Assembly: GCF_024347315.1 (NCBI RefSeq) | Contig: NZ_AP025460.1 | Span: 2,356,001 to 2,420,000, forward strand | Direction of reading: 5' to 3' | Origin: Vibrio atlanticus | GTDB taxonomy: Bacteria; Pseudomonadota; Gammaproteobacteria; Enterobacterales; Vibrionaceae | Length of the DNA: 64,000 nt | Part shown: piece by piece, positions 42,858-51,345 of the stretch | Layout: each line of letters begins with the position of its first letter | How positions within the stretch are numbered: the first letter of the stretch is position 1 | The notes under the pieces: model-generated | The model's database searches: none | Told to the model about the DNA's origin: nothing | What the model saw: the letters and a program-made list of their open reading frames with translations, nothing else | Position numbers and translations under genes: made by a program

Positions 42858-44153
42858 ATGACTATTAAAAAACACATGAGCGAAGTTCCTATGATTCAAA
42901 GGGTAGCTGCTTATCTAGCAATTCTAGTTGGCTACTTTTTCTATTGTTATAACTTTGTAATTATTGACTACGTACGCCCCTACATCGTTGATGCGTACGA
43001 TGGTATTAACTTGGCGGATACCGCTCAGTTCTATACATGGCAGTCGGTTGGCGCACTTATTGGTGCCCTAAGCTGTGCATGGGTGGCATCAAACTTTGGT
43101 AAGAAATCGACTCTTATTGTCATCACCGCACTGAATGGTGGCGCAACCATCATCAACATGATGTTTACTGATTACGCGATGTGGGCAGCAATGCGTTTCA
43201 TCATCGGTATTTCTTTGGGTGGCTACTTCACAGTAGCAGTAAGCCTGATGATTGGCCTATTCACACCAAGCGTTCGCGGTAAGTTAACGGCATTCGCTTC
43301 TTCTATGTTCTCGGTTGCTCTAATGGCAATGGGCGCATACGCGGCATTCATTTCTAGCATCGATGCACCTTGGCAGAGCCTAATGTGGGTGGGTGGTATT
43401 CCTCCTCTAGTTGCTGCTGCACTGATGATCTTCATCCTGCCTAGCGACAAGAAAGTGATCGCTTACGGTGAAGAAGATCAAGCCGTAGCTGAAGCATCGA
43501 ATAAACCAGCGAAGAAAGGTTCTTGGGGTGAAATGCTAAGCGCGCCTTACCGCAAGCTAACCATCACTTGTCTACTACTGGCTGGCCTTAACTTCTATGG
43601 CTACCAATTCTTCTCAGGCTTCGTGACAACATACCTGAAAGAAGTTCGCCAATTTGACGGTTCAACTATCGGCATCATCTTCTCTATCTCAGCATTCGGT
43701 TCTCTATTCGGTGCTTGGGTATGGGGTGCAATCGCCGACAAATACGGCCGTAAAGTGAACGCGTTTGGTTTCATCCTTGCGGGTGTTATGGCTTCAGTCT
43801 TCTTCGTTGCACCAAGCGACGTGATGATCGGCAGCCTAAACATGCTGGCTATCCTAGGTCTTATCTACAACTTCGGTCTGTCTGCTTCTGCGGTATGGGG
43901 TGGCTACTTCTCTGAGTTGTTCCCTGCTCACCTACGTAGCTTCGGTGCAGCTCTGTTCCACGGTGGTCGTATCATCGGCATGTGGGCACCAATGGTGTTG
44001 GTATTCATCCAAGAGCGCAGCGACCTTGCGACTGCAATGTGGGGCTCGCCAATCGTATGGATTCTAGCTGGTCTACTGTGGCTATCTCTACCAGAAACAT
44101 TGAAAGGCGGCATTTTCGACAAGAGCAAAAAAGCGGAAACAGCAAAAGCTTAA
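42858..44153 (+). CDS. MFS transporter (sugar/acid permease type)
   Basis: A 431-residue major facilitator permease with twelve helices. It shows two loop motifs of the sugar-porter/SHS kind: NFGKKSTLIV after helix 2 and ADKYGRKVNAFGF in the second half, and the MRFIIGISLGGYFTVAVSLMIG helix. The substrate is probably an organic acid or small sugar-like compound, unproven. It heads a rightward row with the SnoaL-like protein and a porin, closed by a LacI regulator, suggesting outer-membrane entry, uptake and processing of one substrate. Confidence 0.9.
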   Translation: MTIKKHMSEVPMIQRVAAYLAILVGYFFYCYNFVIIDYVRPYIVDAYDGINLADTAQFYTWQSVGALIGALSCAWVASNFGKKSTLIVITALNGGATIINMMFTDYAMWAAMRFIIGISLGGYFTVAVSLMIGLFTPSVRGKLTAFASSMFSVALMAMGAYAAFISSIDAPWQSLMWVGGIPPLVAAALMIFILPSDKKVIAYGEEDQAVAEASNKPAKKGSWGEMLSAPYRKLTITCLLLAGLNFYGYQFFSGFVTTYLKEVRQFDGSTIGIIFSISAFGSLFGAWVWGAIADKYGRKVNAFGFILAGVMASVFFVAPSDVMIGSLNMLAILGLIYNFGLSASAVWGGYFSELFPAHLRSFGAALFHGGRIIGMWAPMVLVFIQERSDLATAMWGSPIVWILAGLLWLSLPETLKGGIFDKSKKAETAKA

Positions 44154-44160
44154 TCCCCTT

Positions 44161-44211
44161 AAGTTGAAGACTTCTAAAAGTTGAAAACCTCTAGAAGTTG
44201 AAGACCTCTAA
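44161..44211 (+). repeat. 17-bp tandem repeat, three imperfect copies
   Basis: AAGTTGAAGACTTCTAA, AAGTTGAAAACCTCTAG and AAGTTGAAGACCTCTAA follow each other exactly, starting 8 bp after the MFS stop codon. Confidence 0.85.
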
Positions 44212-44232
44212 AGACACGAAATAAACATCAAT

Positions 44233-44252
44233 CCGGCTGAGAAGTCAGCCGG
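44233..44252 (+). other. Hairpin between the MFS and SnoaL-like genes
   Basis: CCGGCTGA-GAAG-TCAGCCGG, an 8-bp perfect stem with a four-base loop and no T run. It may protect or process the mRNA between two operon genes. Confidence 0.6.
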
Positions 44253-44315
44253 TAACAAAATCCAAATCGAGTCCTGTTCCGAATGTTGGCTCGACAACAA
44301 AAAAGAGAATTTACT

Positions 44316-45332
44316 ATGTCTAAATATCAAGAAGCTAAACGCATTGTTCGCGATTACTTTGACGCTATCGAAAACGCAACACACGAGAACGTTGCTGAAG
44401 TTTTAAAAGCGCACACGTCTGAAGATTACTTATGGCGCGGTGTTTACCCATTCCGTGAGCAAGAAGGCGCACAAGCAGCTGCTGACGTATTCTGGGCGCC
44501 AATGATGAAGTCAATGACTCGCATGCAGCGTCGTCAAGACATCTTCATCGGTGGTAACAACGAAGTTAACCCAGATGAGATTTGGGTAATGAGCATGGGT
44601 CACTTCATGGGTCTATTCGACGCTGAATACCTAGGCATGCGCCCTACTGGCAAGATCATGAACGTTCGCTACGCAGAGTTTAACTGTGTGGTTGACGGCA
44701 AAATCACTAAGACAGGCCTGTTCCTAGACCTTCTAGGCATGATGGATCAAGCGGGTTGCTACCCACTTCCACCATCAACTGGTAAGCACTTCGTTTACCC
44801 TGGCCCACGTAACCACGATGGTCTGTTGTTTGAAGACGCGGCTCCAGAAGAAGGCGTTGCAACGCTTGCTCTAGTAAACAAAATGGTTGATGACCTGTCT
44901 GCTCTTAACGACAGCGGCGCGATGGGTTGCCCACCAGAAGTACTCGCGAAGAGCTGGTCAAAAGACATGATTTGGTACGGTCCATGTGGCATCGGCGCGT
45001 CTTACACAATTCCTCGCTACCAACAACAGCACCAACTTCCTTTCCGTAACAACCTGAAAGACAAGAAGTTCAACGGCCACGTTTGTCGTTTCGCTGAGGG
45101 TAACTTCTCTTGTTTCTTCGGTTGGCCAAACCTATCAAACACACCAACAGGTGGCTTCCTTGGTATGACTGGCGGCGAAGTACGCGCAAACATGCAAGTG
45201 GTTGACGTGTACTACCGTGACGGCGACAAACTGTCTGAGAACTGGGTTCTTATCGACCTTCCTTACTGGCTACAACAGCAAGGTCTGGATGTGTTCGAGC
45301 GCACTTCATCTATCATGAACCCTACGTTGTAA
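44316..45332 (+). CDS. Tandem SnoaL-like / NTF2-fold protein
   Basis: A 338-residue cytoplasmic protein made of two SnoaL-like alpha+beta-barrel domains (about residues 1-160 and 185-330). Conserved-looking segments are YLWRGVYPFREQEG with FWAPMMKSMTRMQRRQDIFIGG in the first, and MIWYGPCGIGASYTIPRYQQQHQLPFRNNL with MQVVDVYYRDGDKLSENWVLIDLPYWLQQQGLDV in the second. SnoaL-fold enzymes do cyclisations, isomerisations or hydrations; the reaction here is unknown. The ATG at 44316 follows AAAGAGAA. Codon use is very regular, suggesting high expression. By context it acts on whatever the MFS permease and porin bring in. Confidence 0.82.
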   Translation: MSKYQEAKRIVRDYFDAIENATHENVAEVLKAHTSEDYLWRGVYPFREQEGAQAAADVFWAPMMKSMTRMQRRQDIFIGGNNEVNPDEIWVMSMGHFMGLFDAEYLGMRPTGKIMNVRYAEFNCVVDGKITKTGLFLDLLGMMDQAGCYPLPPSTGKHFVYPGPRNHDGLLFEDAAPEEGVATLALVNKMVDDLSALNDSGAMGCPPEVLAKSWSKDMIWYGPCGIGASYTIPRYQQQHQLPFRNNLKDKKFNGHVCRFAEGNFSCFFGWPNLSNTPTGGFLGMTGGEVRANMQVVDVYYRDGDKLSENWVLIDLPYWLQQQGLDVFERTSSIMNPTL

Positions 45333-45369
45333 CCATGTCCTATTGTCTACCTAGTCCTTACCTACGCTA

Positions 45370-45506
45370 GGCAGGCATGACTGCCGAGGGCTCCTTCTCG
45401 CCCTCGACAACTTGCTCCACCCAAGATAACCAACTTGTGCCTCACGGATGGGCACACCCTGCCAAACCATTACCTATATAACGGGCTTGAAAGCACGGTG
45501 GCTTTC
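45370..45506 (+). promoter_or_regulatory. Multi-hairpin leader before the porin gene
   Basis: Four short stems follow in series: GGCAG/CTGCC (45370-45385), CGAGGGC/GCCCTCG (45385-45406), GTGCC/GGCAC (45437-45455) and GAAAGC/GCTTTC (45489-45506). None has a T run. They may stabilise porin mRNA or uncouple it from the upstream genes. Confidence 0.5.
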
Positions 45507-45531
45507 TGCGGCCTGAATAAAGAGAACAACA

Positions 45532-46608
45532 ATGAACAAGTCGATACTTTCTGCAGTGATCCTGACGGCACTTACATCAGGTTCAGCTTTTGCTGCACAC
45601 ACTTTTACCAATGACGCGGGCGATAGCCTTACTTTAGACGGTCGTTTCGACGTTCGTTACCAAGACAAAGGTGGCGATCATAATGGCGAATGGAACAGCG
45701 GTAGTTCTCGTTTCGGCCTTAAAGGTCAAATGGGACTAGACAACGATTGGACTGGCTTTGGCCATGCCGAATGGGGTTATAACTCAGGTGCTAACGGCGA
45801 CAATATTTACGACCGACTTCTATACGCAGGCGTAGAGCACGAAAAATACGGCAAGATTGCTGCGGGTACTAAACAGTGGTCTACCTTTTACGATGTGGCT
45901 TGGTTTACCGATATGGGTCGTGTTTTTGGTTCACGTGGTTCTGGTTACTACAACCTTTCTGACTGGGGTATTGCTTCTGGTACAGGCCGCGCGGAAAACT
46001 CTATCACTTACCGCAACAACATCAGCGATAACTGGAAATACGGCTTCACTTATCAGACAACTCGTGAAGATGTTGGCCTTGCGGATGGTTTAACCGCAAC
46101 ACTGAAAAACGGTATGGGCGCTTCAACGCTTTATACCATCACTGACGGCCTAACCATTGGTTTGGCTTACCATCAGAATGAATTTGACGATGTCGATGCT
46201 GGCGTTAAAAACATCAAAGATGGCGATACACAACGTATCGGTTTATTAGGTTTGAACTACACCAATAATGGTCTGTTTGTTGGCTTCACCTACAGCCAAG
46301 GTTCTAACTGGGAAACCACCAGCAAAGCAGAATTCTACGACCACCGTGGTGCTGAATTCTTCACCTACTACCACTTTGAAAATGGTCTACGTCCAACCTT
46401 TAACGTTAACTACTTAACGGACACAGACGACAACGCGAATGGTTACGAACGTCAGCTTATTATCCCTGGCCTTGAGTACCACTTTAAGAAGAACAAGTTC
46501 TTAGTATGGACGGAGTACCAATTCGACAACGGTAAAGATTCATACAATGGTGTGAAATACGAAAACAACGATGATCAGTTCGCTGCCGGTATTCGTTACT
46601 ACTTCTAA
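45532..46608 (+). CDS. Gram-negative porin
   Basis: A 358-residue outer-membrane porin. The signal peptide MNKSILSAVILTALTSGSAFA is followed by sixteen-strand-type alternating sequence with typical pieces: LTLDGRFDVRYQDKG, SRFGLKGQMGLDNDWTGFGHAEWGYN, KYGKIAAGTKQW, and a C-terminal aromatic strand (FAAGIRYYF). The final Phe is the BAM insertion signal. It resembles Vibrio substrate-induced porins near sugar-use genes. Its ribosome site is AAAGAGAAC. It has its own leader and terminator but shares direction with MFS and SnoaL-like genes. Confidence 0.92.
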   Translation: MNKSILSAVILTALTSGSAFAAHTFTNDAGDSLTLDGRFDVRYQDKGGDHNGEWNSGSSRFGLKGQMGLDNDWTGFGHAEWGYNSGANGDNIYDRLLYAGVEHEKYGKIAAGTKQWSTFYDVAWFTDMGRVFGSRGSGYYNLSDWGIASGTGRAENSITYRNNISDNWKYGFTYQTTREDVGLADGLTATLKNGMGASTLYTITDGLTIGLAYHQNEFDDVDAGVKNIKDGDTQRIGLLGLNYTNNGLFVGFTYSQGSNWETTSKAEFYDHRGAEFFTYYHFENGLRPTFNVNYLTDTDDNANGYERQLIIPGLEYHFKKNKFLVWTEYQFDNGKDSYNGVKYENNDDQFAAGIRYYF

Positions 46609-46652
46609 CGATGTAGCGGTATGTAGTTCATTTTTGAGTAAATTCGTAATCT

Positions 46653-46680
46653 AAAGCTCTGCTTCTAAGCAGAGCTTTTT
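46653..46680 (+). terminator. Terminator of the porin gene
   Basis: An 11-bp stem AAAGCTCTGCT with its complement, a 4-nt loop and TTTTT. Confidence 0.92.
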
Positions 46681-46811
46681 AGTCACTATTTATTTGAAGC
46701 TACATTTTTGTAACGACATTTGTAGCGACACAGTTAATGGGTTGTACCCAACATAGAATTCAAAATAACCATTATTCCTTATTTTTCATATCATTCGTTG
46801 GCATTACTTTA

Positions 46812-46825
46812 TGAGTACGTACCTA
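46812..46825. promoter_or_regulatory. LacI-type operator candidate in front of lacI
   Basis: TGAGTACGTACCTA: the centre GTACGTAC is a perfect 8-bp palindrome with partial outer symmetry, 47 bp before the lacI start. It resembles the core of the 42693 palindrome (in reverse, TGAGTGCGTACCCA). Confidence 0.5.
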
Positions 46826-46871
46826 ATCATGTTACTCTGTGCGCAGTCAATTTGGTTCAAAAGTATGGTCT

Positions 46872-47903
46872 ATGAACTCTCCAAAACACTCCACGGCGTC
46901 AAAGCCAACCGTCACCTCTAAAGATGTCGCTAAGCTTGCTGGCGTTTCTCAATCAACTGTATCTCGCGTATTTGTACCGGGCAGTTCAGTGTCTGAAAAG
47001 ACCAAGCAGAAAGTGTTCGATGCAGCAAAATCGTTGAATTATCGTCCCAATGCCTTTGCCCGCAGTCTGACGACAAATGAATCCAAATTGATTGGGTTAG
47101 TTTTCCCAGATGCCGACTACCCTATTCACATGAAAACACTGCAGCTTATCTCTACTGAGCTACAAAAACAGGGGTACTCTGCGGTATTGATTCCTTGGCA
47201 AGTTGATGGAAACGATAACCACTCTATTCCTAACATCTTCCAGTACCGTGTTGATGGCGTGATTGCCGCTTCTGCGACCTTTAATAAGTCGCTTTATGAA
47301 GAATGTGAAGAGTTCGACATCCCTATCGTTCAGTTCGCGCGGGTTGTTGAAGGGACTAAGAGTAACCATGTGGTGAGCGACAACTACGCTGCAGGTCAAT
47401 TTGCTGCTCAGCACTTTCATAAACTTGATATCAAGTCAGCTACTTACCTCACAGGTAACGTCCCGACATTTACCAATGGCGAGCGCCAAGTGGGTTTCTG
47501 CACAGAATTTGAAGACCTAACGGGCAAACAAGCTCGCGTGATTGAAGCTGACTACGATTACCTTGATTCACTCGAGATAATCAGAGCCATGTTCAAAGAA
47601 GCTTCTCATCCTGAAGCCATATTTTGTGCGACGGACAATCTCGCTATGGCAGTGATGGACGTGGCTCGTTTAGAGTTCGGGCTCCGTATCCCAGAAGACC
47701 TACAAGTGATTGGGTTTGATGACATCCCACAAACTCAGTGGCTGAACTACCAATTGACCACTTTCAAGCAGGATTTCCGACGCCTTGCACGTGAGTCCGT
47801 GAAGATTGTCGTTAGCCAAATTCAAGAGCAAGACACTAGCTTAGTAAAGCTAATGGTGCCTGTTCAATTTGTAGAACGTAACACTACGTTGAAAGCAAAA
47901 TAG
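46872..47903 (+). CDS. LacI/GalR family regulator
   Basis: A 343-residue LacI-type regulator: helix-turn-helix TSKDVAKLAGVSQSTVSRVFVPGSSVSEKTKQKVFDAAKSLNYRPNAFARSL (about residues 15-65), then a periplasmic-binding-like effector domain with LIGLVFPDADYPIH and the ending QVIGFDDIPQTQWLNYQLTTFKQD. It follows the MFS-SnoaL-porin row after a terminator and has its own promoter with a palindrome also seen in the SSS/MFS promoter. It probably represses the row, and perhaps the symporter-serine deaminase operon, until the substrate or a product is present. Confidence 0.92.
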   Translation: MNSPKHSTASKPTVTSKDVAKLAGVSQSTVSRVFVPGSSVSEKTKQKVFDAAKSLNYRPNAFARSLTTNESKLIGLVFPDADYPIHMKTLQLISTELQKQGYSAVLIPWQVDGNDNHSIPNIFQYRVDGVIAASATFNKSLYEECEEFDIPIVQFARVVEGTKSNHVVSDNYAAGQFAAQHFHKLDIKSATYLTGNVPTFTNGERQVGFCTEFEDLTGKQARVIEADYDYLDSLEIIRAMFKEASHPEAIFCATDNLAMAVMDVARLEFGLRIPEDLQVIGFDDIPQTQWLNYQLTTFKQDFRRLARESVKIVVSQIQEQDTSLVKLMVPVQFVERNTTLKAK

Positions 47904-47954
47904 CGTTTTCTTCAGCCTTTGTTTGCATGATTAAAACACGCTTTTAAACAACCC

Positions 47955-48009
47955 AAATACAAAAAAAACCGTTGGCGACGATTAGAGTCTCCAACGGGAT
48001 TTTGTATTT
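47955..48009. terminator. Bidirectional terminator between lacI and the sulfatase gene
   Basis: CCGTTGG (47969-47975) pairs with CCAACGG (47991-47997). The flanks AAATACAAAA and TTTTGTATTT pair further outside, giving A- and T-rich ends. Confidence 0.82.
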
Positions 48010-48052
48010 CTACTCAGCCTTTTCTGCCCCGACTACTTGAGACAAGTGCGAA

Positions 48053-49555
48053 TTAATTACCCACACCACCTGTTTTCTCAGCTGGTAAATCTGGTGTCAC
48101 TGGGGGCCACTCTTGGAAGGTCGCTAGATGTTGTTGTACAGCAGCTTGTGCAGGACCAAACGCCCACATCTTCTGACCCATCCACTTCAAGTACATACCC
48201 GACTCTTCAGCTGCTCGCTCATATGGGTCGCGACGCAAATTGAACAGTAGCGGTGCGTTAAGCTCTTCTTTCGGACCACTCCAACCGTGATTCTGTACCA
48301 CGAAGTGCGCTTTCCAGTCACCTATGCGAACGGCTTGTAGCTTATCTCGTTCGTAGTAGTAAATCTCTTTACGATTCGACTCGCCTTTTTCAGTTAACAT
48401 GTCCACTTGGTTGTAACCATCGAGGTGCGCTTTAAAGCCATCATGACCTGTCAGCATCTTCTTTTTCAGATCCGTGGGCCCACCAGCTGCAGCCACTAAT
48501 GTTGGAAGCCAATCCATACCATCAAAGATGCCGTTACCCACGCTTCCTGCTGGAATTTTACCAGGCCAACTCACTAGCGCAGGAGCACGAACGCCACCTT
48601 CCCATGTTGTGCCTTTCTCGCCATGGAATGGTGTCATACCGCCATCTGGCCATGTCATGATCTCAGGGCCATTATCCGCAGTGAAAATGATGATGGTGTT
48701 ATCGGCAATACCAAGTTCCTCCATTTTCGCCATCATCTCACCAACATGGTCATCAAGATCTTTCATGACCACTTCTTGAAGTCCCCAACCGTTTTGGCCA
48801 AGCATGGCTTCGTATTCAGGTGACAGGTGCGTCCAAACGTGACCACGTGATGGACAGTACCAAGTAAAGAATGGCTTATCCGCTTCAACCGCCCTTTCGA
48901 TGAAGTTGATCGCGTGTTTATTCACTTCATCATCCAGTGTGCGCATACGCTCAATCGACAAGGCACCATCATCTTCAATGGTTTGTCCGCCTTTACCATC
49001 GGCTCTTGAATAAATTACATTACGAGGCGCAAAGGCATCTAACGACCCATCTTTTGGCCAATCTGGATCTTCTGTGTATTCCATTGCATTCAAGTGATAC
49101 AACCAACCCCAATACTCATCAAAACCGTGCATTGTCGGTAGGAATTCATCTCGATCACCAAGGTGGTTTTTACCAAACTGCCCCGTGACATAACCCATGG
49201 TTTTAAGAACCTCAGGAAGCGTTGGCGTGTCGGCACTTAAACCAACTGGGCCACCCGGTAACCCAACTGAGTGCATGCCTGTTCGAACGGGTAATTGCCC
49301 TGTTAAGAAAGCAGAACTACCCGCGGTACATGATGGTTGAGCGTAGTAATCTGTGAGCAACATGCCTTTCTCGGCAATGCTGTCGATGTTCGGAGTCTCG
49401 CTGCTCATCACGCCGTTGTGATACGCACTTAGGTTTGAAATACCCACATCATCGGTGAAGATAACAAAGATATTTGGCTGCTCTTGAGCTGACCATGCCG
49501 ATAGCGAAAAGCTACTCAACACACTCAGAGTAAGAAGGTGAAAAATCCCTTTCAT
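48053..49555 (-). CDS. Exported sulfatase with a degenerate formylglycine motif
   Basis: A 500-residue family S1 (type I) sulfatase with a signal peptide ending WSA. Metal-site pieces are intact: FTDDVG (Asp35, Asp36) and TADNGPE. The catalytic Cys76 is present, but the maturation motif reads C-T-A-G-S where the family needs C-X-A/P-X-R; Arg80 has become Ser (AGT; CGT would be Arg). That arginine is required for recognition by the formylglycine-generating enzyme and sits in the active site, so the protein may be inactive. The gene is downstream of the broken DUF4345 gene by 9 bp, in one operon. Confidence 0.87.
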   Translation of the reverse strand: MKGIFHLLTLSVLSSFSLSAWSAQEQPNIFVIFTDDVGISNLSAYHNGVMSSETPNIDSIAEKGMLLTDYYAQPSCTAGSSAFLTGQLPVRTGMHSVGLPGGPVGLSADTPTLPEVLKTMGYVTGQFGKNHLGDRDEFLPTMHGFDEYWGWLYHLNAMEYTEDPDWPKDGSLDAFAPRNVIYSRADGKGGQTIEDDGALSIERMRTLDDEVNKHAINFIERAVEADKPFFTWYCPSRGHVWTHLSPEYEAMLGQNGWGLQEVVMKDLDDHVGEMMAKMEELGIADNTIIIFTADNGPEIMTWPDGGMTPFHGEKGTTWEGGVRAPALVSWPGKIPAGSVGNGIFDGMDWLPTLVAAAGGPTDLKKKMLTGHDGFKAHLDGYNQVDMLTEKGESNRKEIYYYERDKLQAVRIGDWKAHFVVQNHGWSGPKEELNAPLLFNLRRDPYERAAEESGMYLKWMGQKMWAFGPAQAAVQQHLATFQEWPPVTPDLPAEKTGGVGN

Positions 49556-49564
49556 AAAATGTCC

Positions 49565-49961
49565 TTATACTGTTTCAGATTGCTCGTTATGAATCATTTT
49601 TAAACCGACTAAACCAAAGCCCAACTCCAAGATCAGATAGATGAAAAGTAGCCAGTGCGGCATGCCATCCAATACCAAGCTGATGACTCGTCCAGCAGCT
49701 AAACGCAACATGAAAACCACCAAACTATAGAGCGCTGGCAGTTGATATTTCTTGATCAGTACAGTGCTAATCCAAAACAAAGCCAGTGACAAGTACAGCC
49801 CCATTACTGCACGAAATATGTGAGTTACGTTGATAGGGCTAGCATCAATTCCAAAATGGTAATCCAGTGTCCAGTGAAATAATCGGAGCATAACCATAAG
49901 ACAAAGCAATCGGCGCTAAGCCCAAAACGGCGGCTAATAAGAAAGCACTCTGCTGTTTCAT
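49565..49961 (-). pseudogene. DUF4345-like membrane protein, frameshifted by a 7-bp duplication
   Basis: From the ATG at 49961, which has a good GTGAGGG ribosome site, the frame encodes MKQQSAFLLAAVLGLAPIALSYG and then runs into a stop. The rest of the protein (FGIDASPINVTHIFRAVMGLYLSLALFWIS onward) continues in another frame to 49565. The cause is visible: CACTGGA occurs twice in tandem (49863-49876, minus strand), and with one copy the frame reads SLDYHFGIDAS without a break. The intact product would be a four-helix inner-membrane protein of about 130 residues, resembling DUF4345 proteins of unknown function. It leads the sulfatase operon. Confidence 0.8.
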
Positions 49962-50013
49962 ACCCTCACTCTTTAAATTTGCCTCTTTAATAAAAAACAT
50001 AGTCTACAATCAA

Positions 50014-50691
50014 AAATGGCAACACAGCATTGAGATTTATGCTCAAGCTCTGAATATTCGTGGTGACACCACCATTGGAAGACTCTCTAGTGATGTCGAT
50101 GTTGACCCAGCATTTATCATGGATAATTTAGATATGGGAGCCATGCTTCGCCTTGAAGGGATTTATGACAATCAATGGGGTTACTACCTTGATTACAGTT
50201 TCATGGAGCTCAGTGCTAAATCCAATTCGGTTATCGGTAATGCTGGGATTCTCAATGGCAAACTTGAGATTAGGCAAGGTGTGTTAGAAGCGAAAGGTTT
50301 CAAGCGTTACCAATACGATATTGGCAATATTGACTATATGATCGGGATACGTTGGTGGGATAACGATATTGATTCGAAACTCTATACAAGTAACGGCACA
50401 CCCCTCAATTCAAGGTCTTTGGATGAAGATTGGGTCGATTATCTTGTCGGTGTTCGATGGACCAAAGAACTCAACAAAAATTGGACAGTACACACCAACC
50501 TAGACATGGGGCTTGGCAGCGACACTGACTTTACCAGTTCTTTGCTAACAGGAGTTCGTTATCAAATTAACGACTGGTCAGATTTAAATCTCGCCTACAA
50601 ATCCACTTGGGTTGATTACGAAAATAAAGGCACGTTTGAATACGATACTGCCACACAAGGCTTCTTGGTGGGCTGGGCTACTCATTTTTGA
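50014..50691 (+). pseudogene. Outer-membrane beta-barrel protein lacking its 5' end
   Basis: The reading frame is open from 49900 but has no ATG before 50119. Outer-membrane-like coding sequence already begins at about 50014 (KWQHSIEIYAQALNIRGDTTIG, then VDPAFIMDNLDMGAMLRLEGIYD). The barrel is complete at the C-terminus (TQGFLVGWATHF, ending in Phe). No signal peptide is encoded, so a product from 50119 could not be exported. A deletion seems to have removed the start and promoter, leaving the gene abutting the divergent DUF4345 gene. Function unknown; it may have been the outer-membrane partner of the sulfatase. Confidence 0.72.
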
Positions 50692-50717
50692 TTAGAGAGT
50701 CAGGATATTAGAAATTT

Positions 50718-50745
50718 AGGTAAGCCGTATTCATGGCTTACCTTT
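50718..50745. terminator. Terminator between the barrel remnant and the globin gene
   Basis: A 9-bp stem AGGTAAGCC with its complement and an 8-nt loop; short T stretches on both sides. Confidence 0.65.
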
Positions 50746-50787
50746 CAAATGAAGTCTACCTTTCAAGAAAAGCTGTTGCTGACTTAC

Positions 50788-51207
50788 TTATTGATTCACA
50801 GGGTGTGGCACAACACATTCTTGTTTCATGATCTTGAGGCCAGCATCAAGCGTTTCTGCCCACGCTTGCTCAACTTGCTCGTTATAATGCGGGTCGTACT
50901 TTTTAACGGTGTTGAGCAACGAATTAAACCACTCGTTTAGCTCTTGCTCTGAGATATCCATCCCTAAATCTTTGTGTCGCTTACCCAGCTTCTTCACCGA
51001 ATTTCGAACACTCGACAGACCAGCAGAGTTGTGGATGAGGATGATCGAAGCTTTAAGCATCTTGGTTTGTTGCTCTAACCCTATCTTTTCAAAACGTTCT
51101 GAAAATCTTGGATTATGCTCGCAAAAATCCGCCAGAAAGCTCTCCAAAAATTCTTGGTCAATCCGGCAGCGCTCAAAGCTTTCATAAAACAGTTCGTTCG
51201 GTTTCAT
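50788..51207 (-). CDS. Globin-like heme protein
   Basis: A 139-residue single-domain bacterial globin. The pattern FYESFERCRIDQEFLESFLADFCEHNPRFSERFEKIGLEQQTKMLKASIILI fits helices A-E, and the proximal-His helix is KKLGKRHKDLGM (His about residue 78). It ends in the G-H helices EQVEQAWAETLDAGLKIM. Such proteins bind oxygen or NO, or act in signalling; the role here is unproven. It is a single gene with no obvious partner. Confidence 0.85.
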   Translation of the reverse strand: MKPNELFYESFERCRIDQEFLESFLADFCEHNPRFSERFEKIGLEQQTKMLKASIILIHNSAGLSSVRNSVKKLGKRHKDLGMDISEQELNEWFNSLLNTVKKYDPHYNEQVEQAWAETLDAGLKIMKQECVVPHPVNQ

Positions 51208-51345
51208 CTAGCAAGTCCTTTGCAATAGTCAGCAGGTTTTTAAAATAACAGGTTAGTTCAGAGCAGCGATAAACTAACTCCGAACTATCAACACACTCTA
51301 ATTATACGCCACTGTGGCATATTTTGAACGATGACATAAGGCGAA

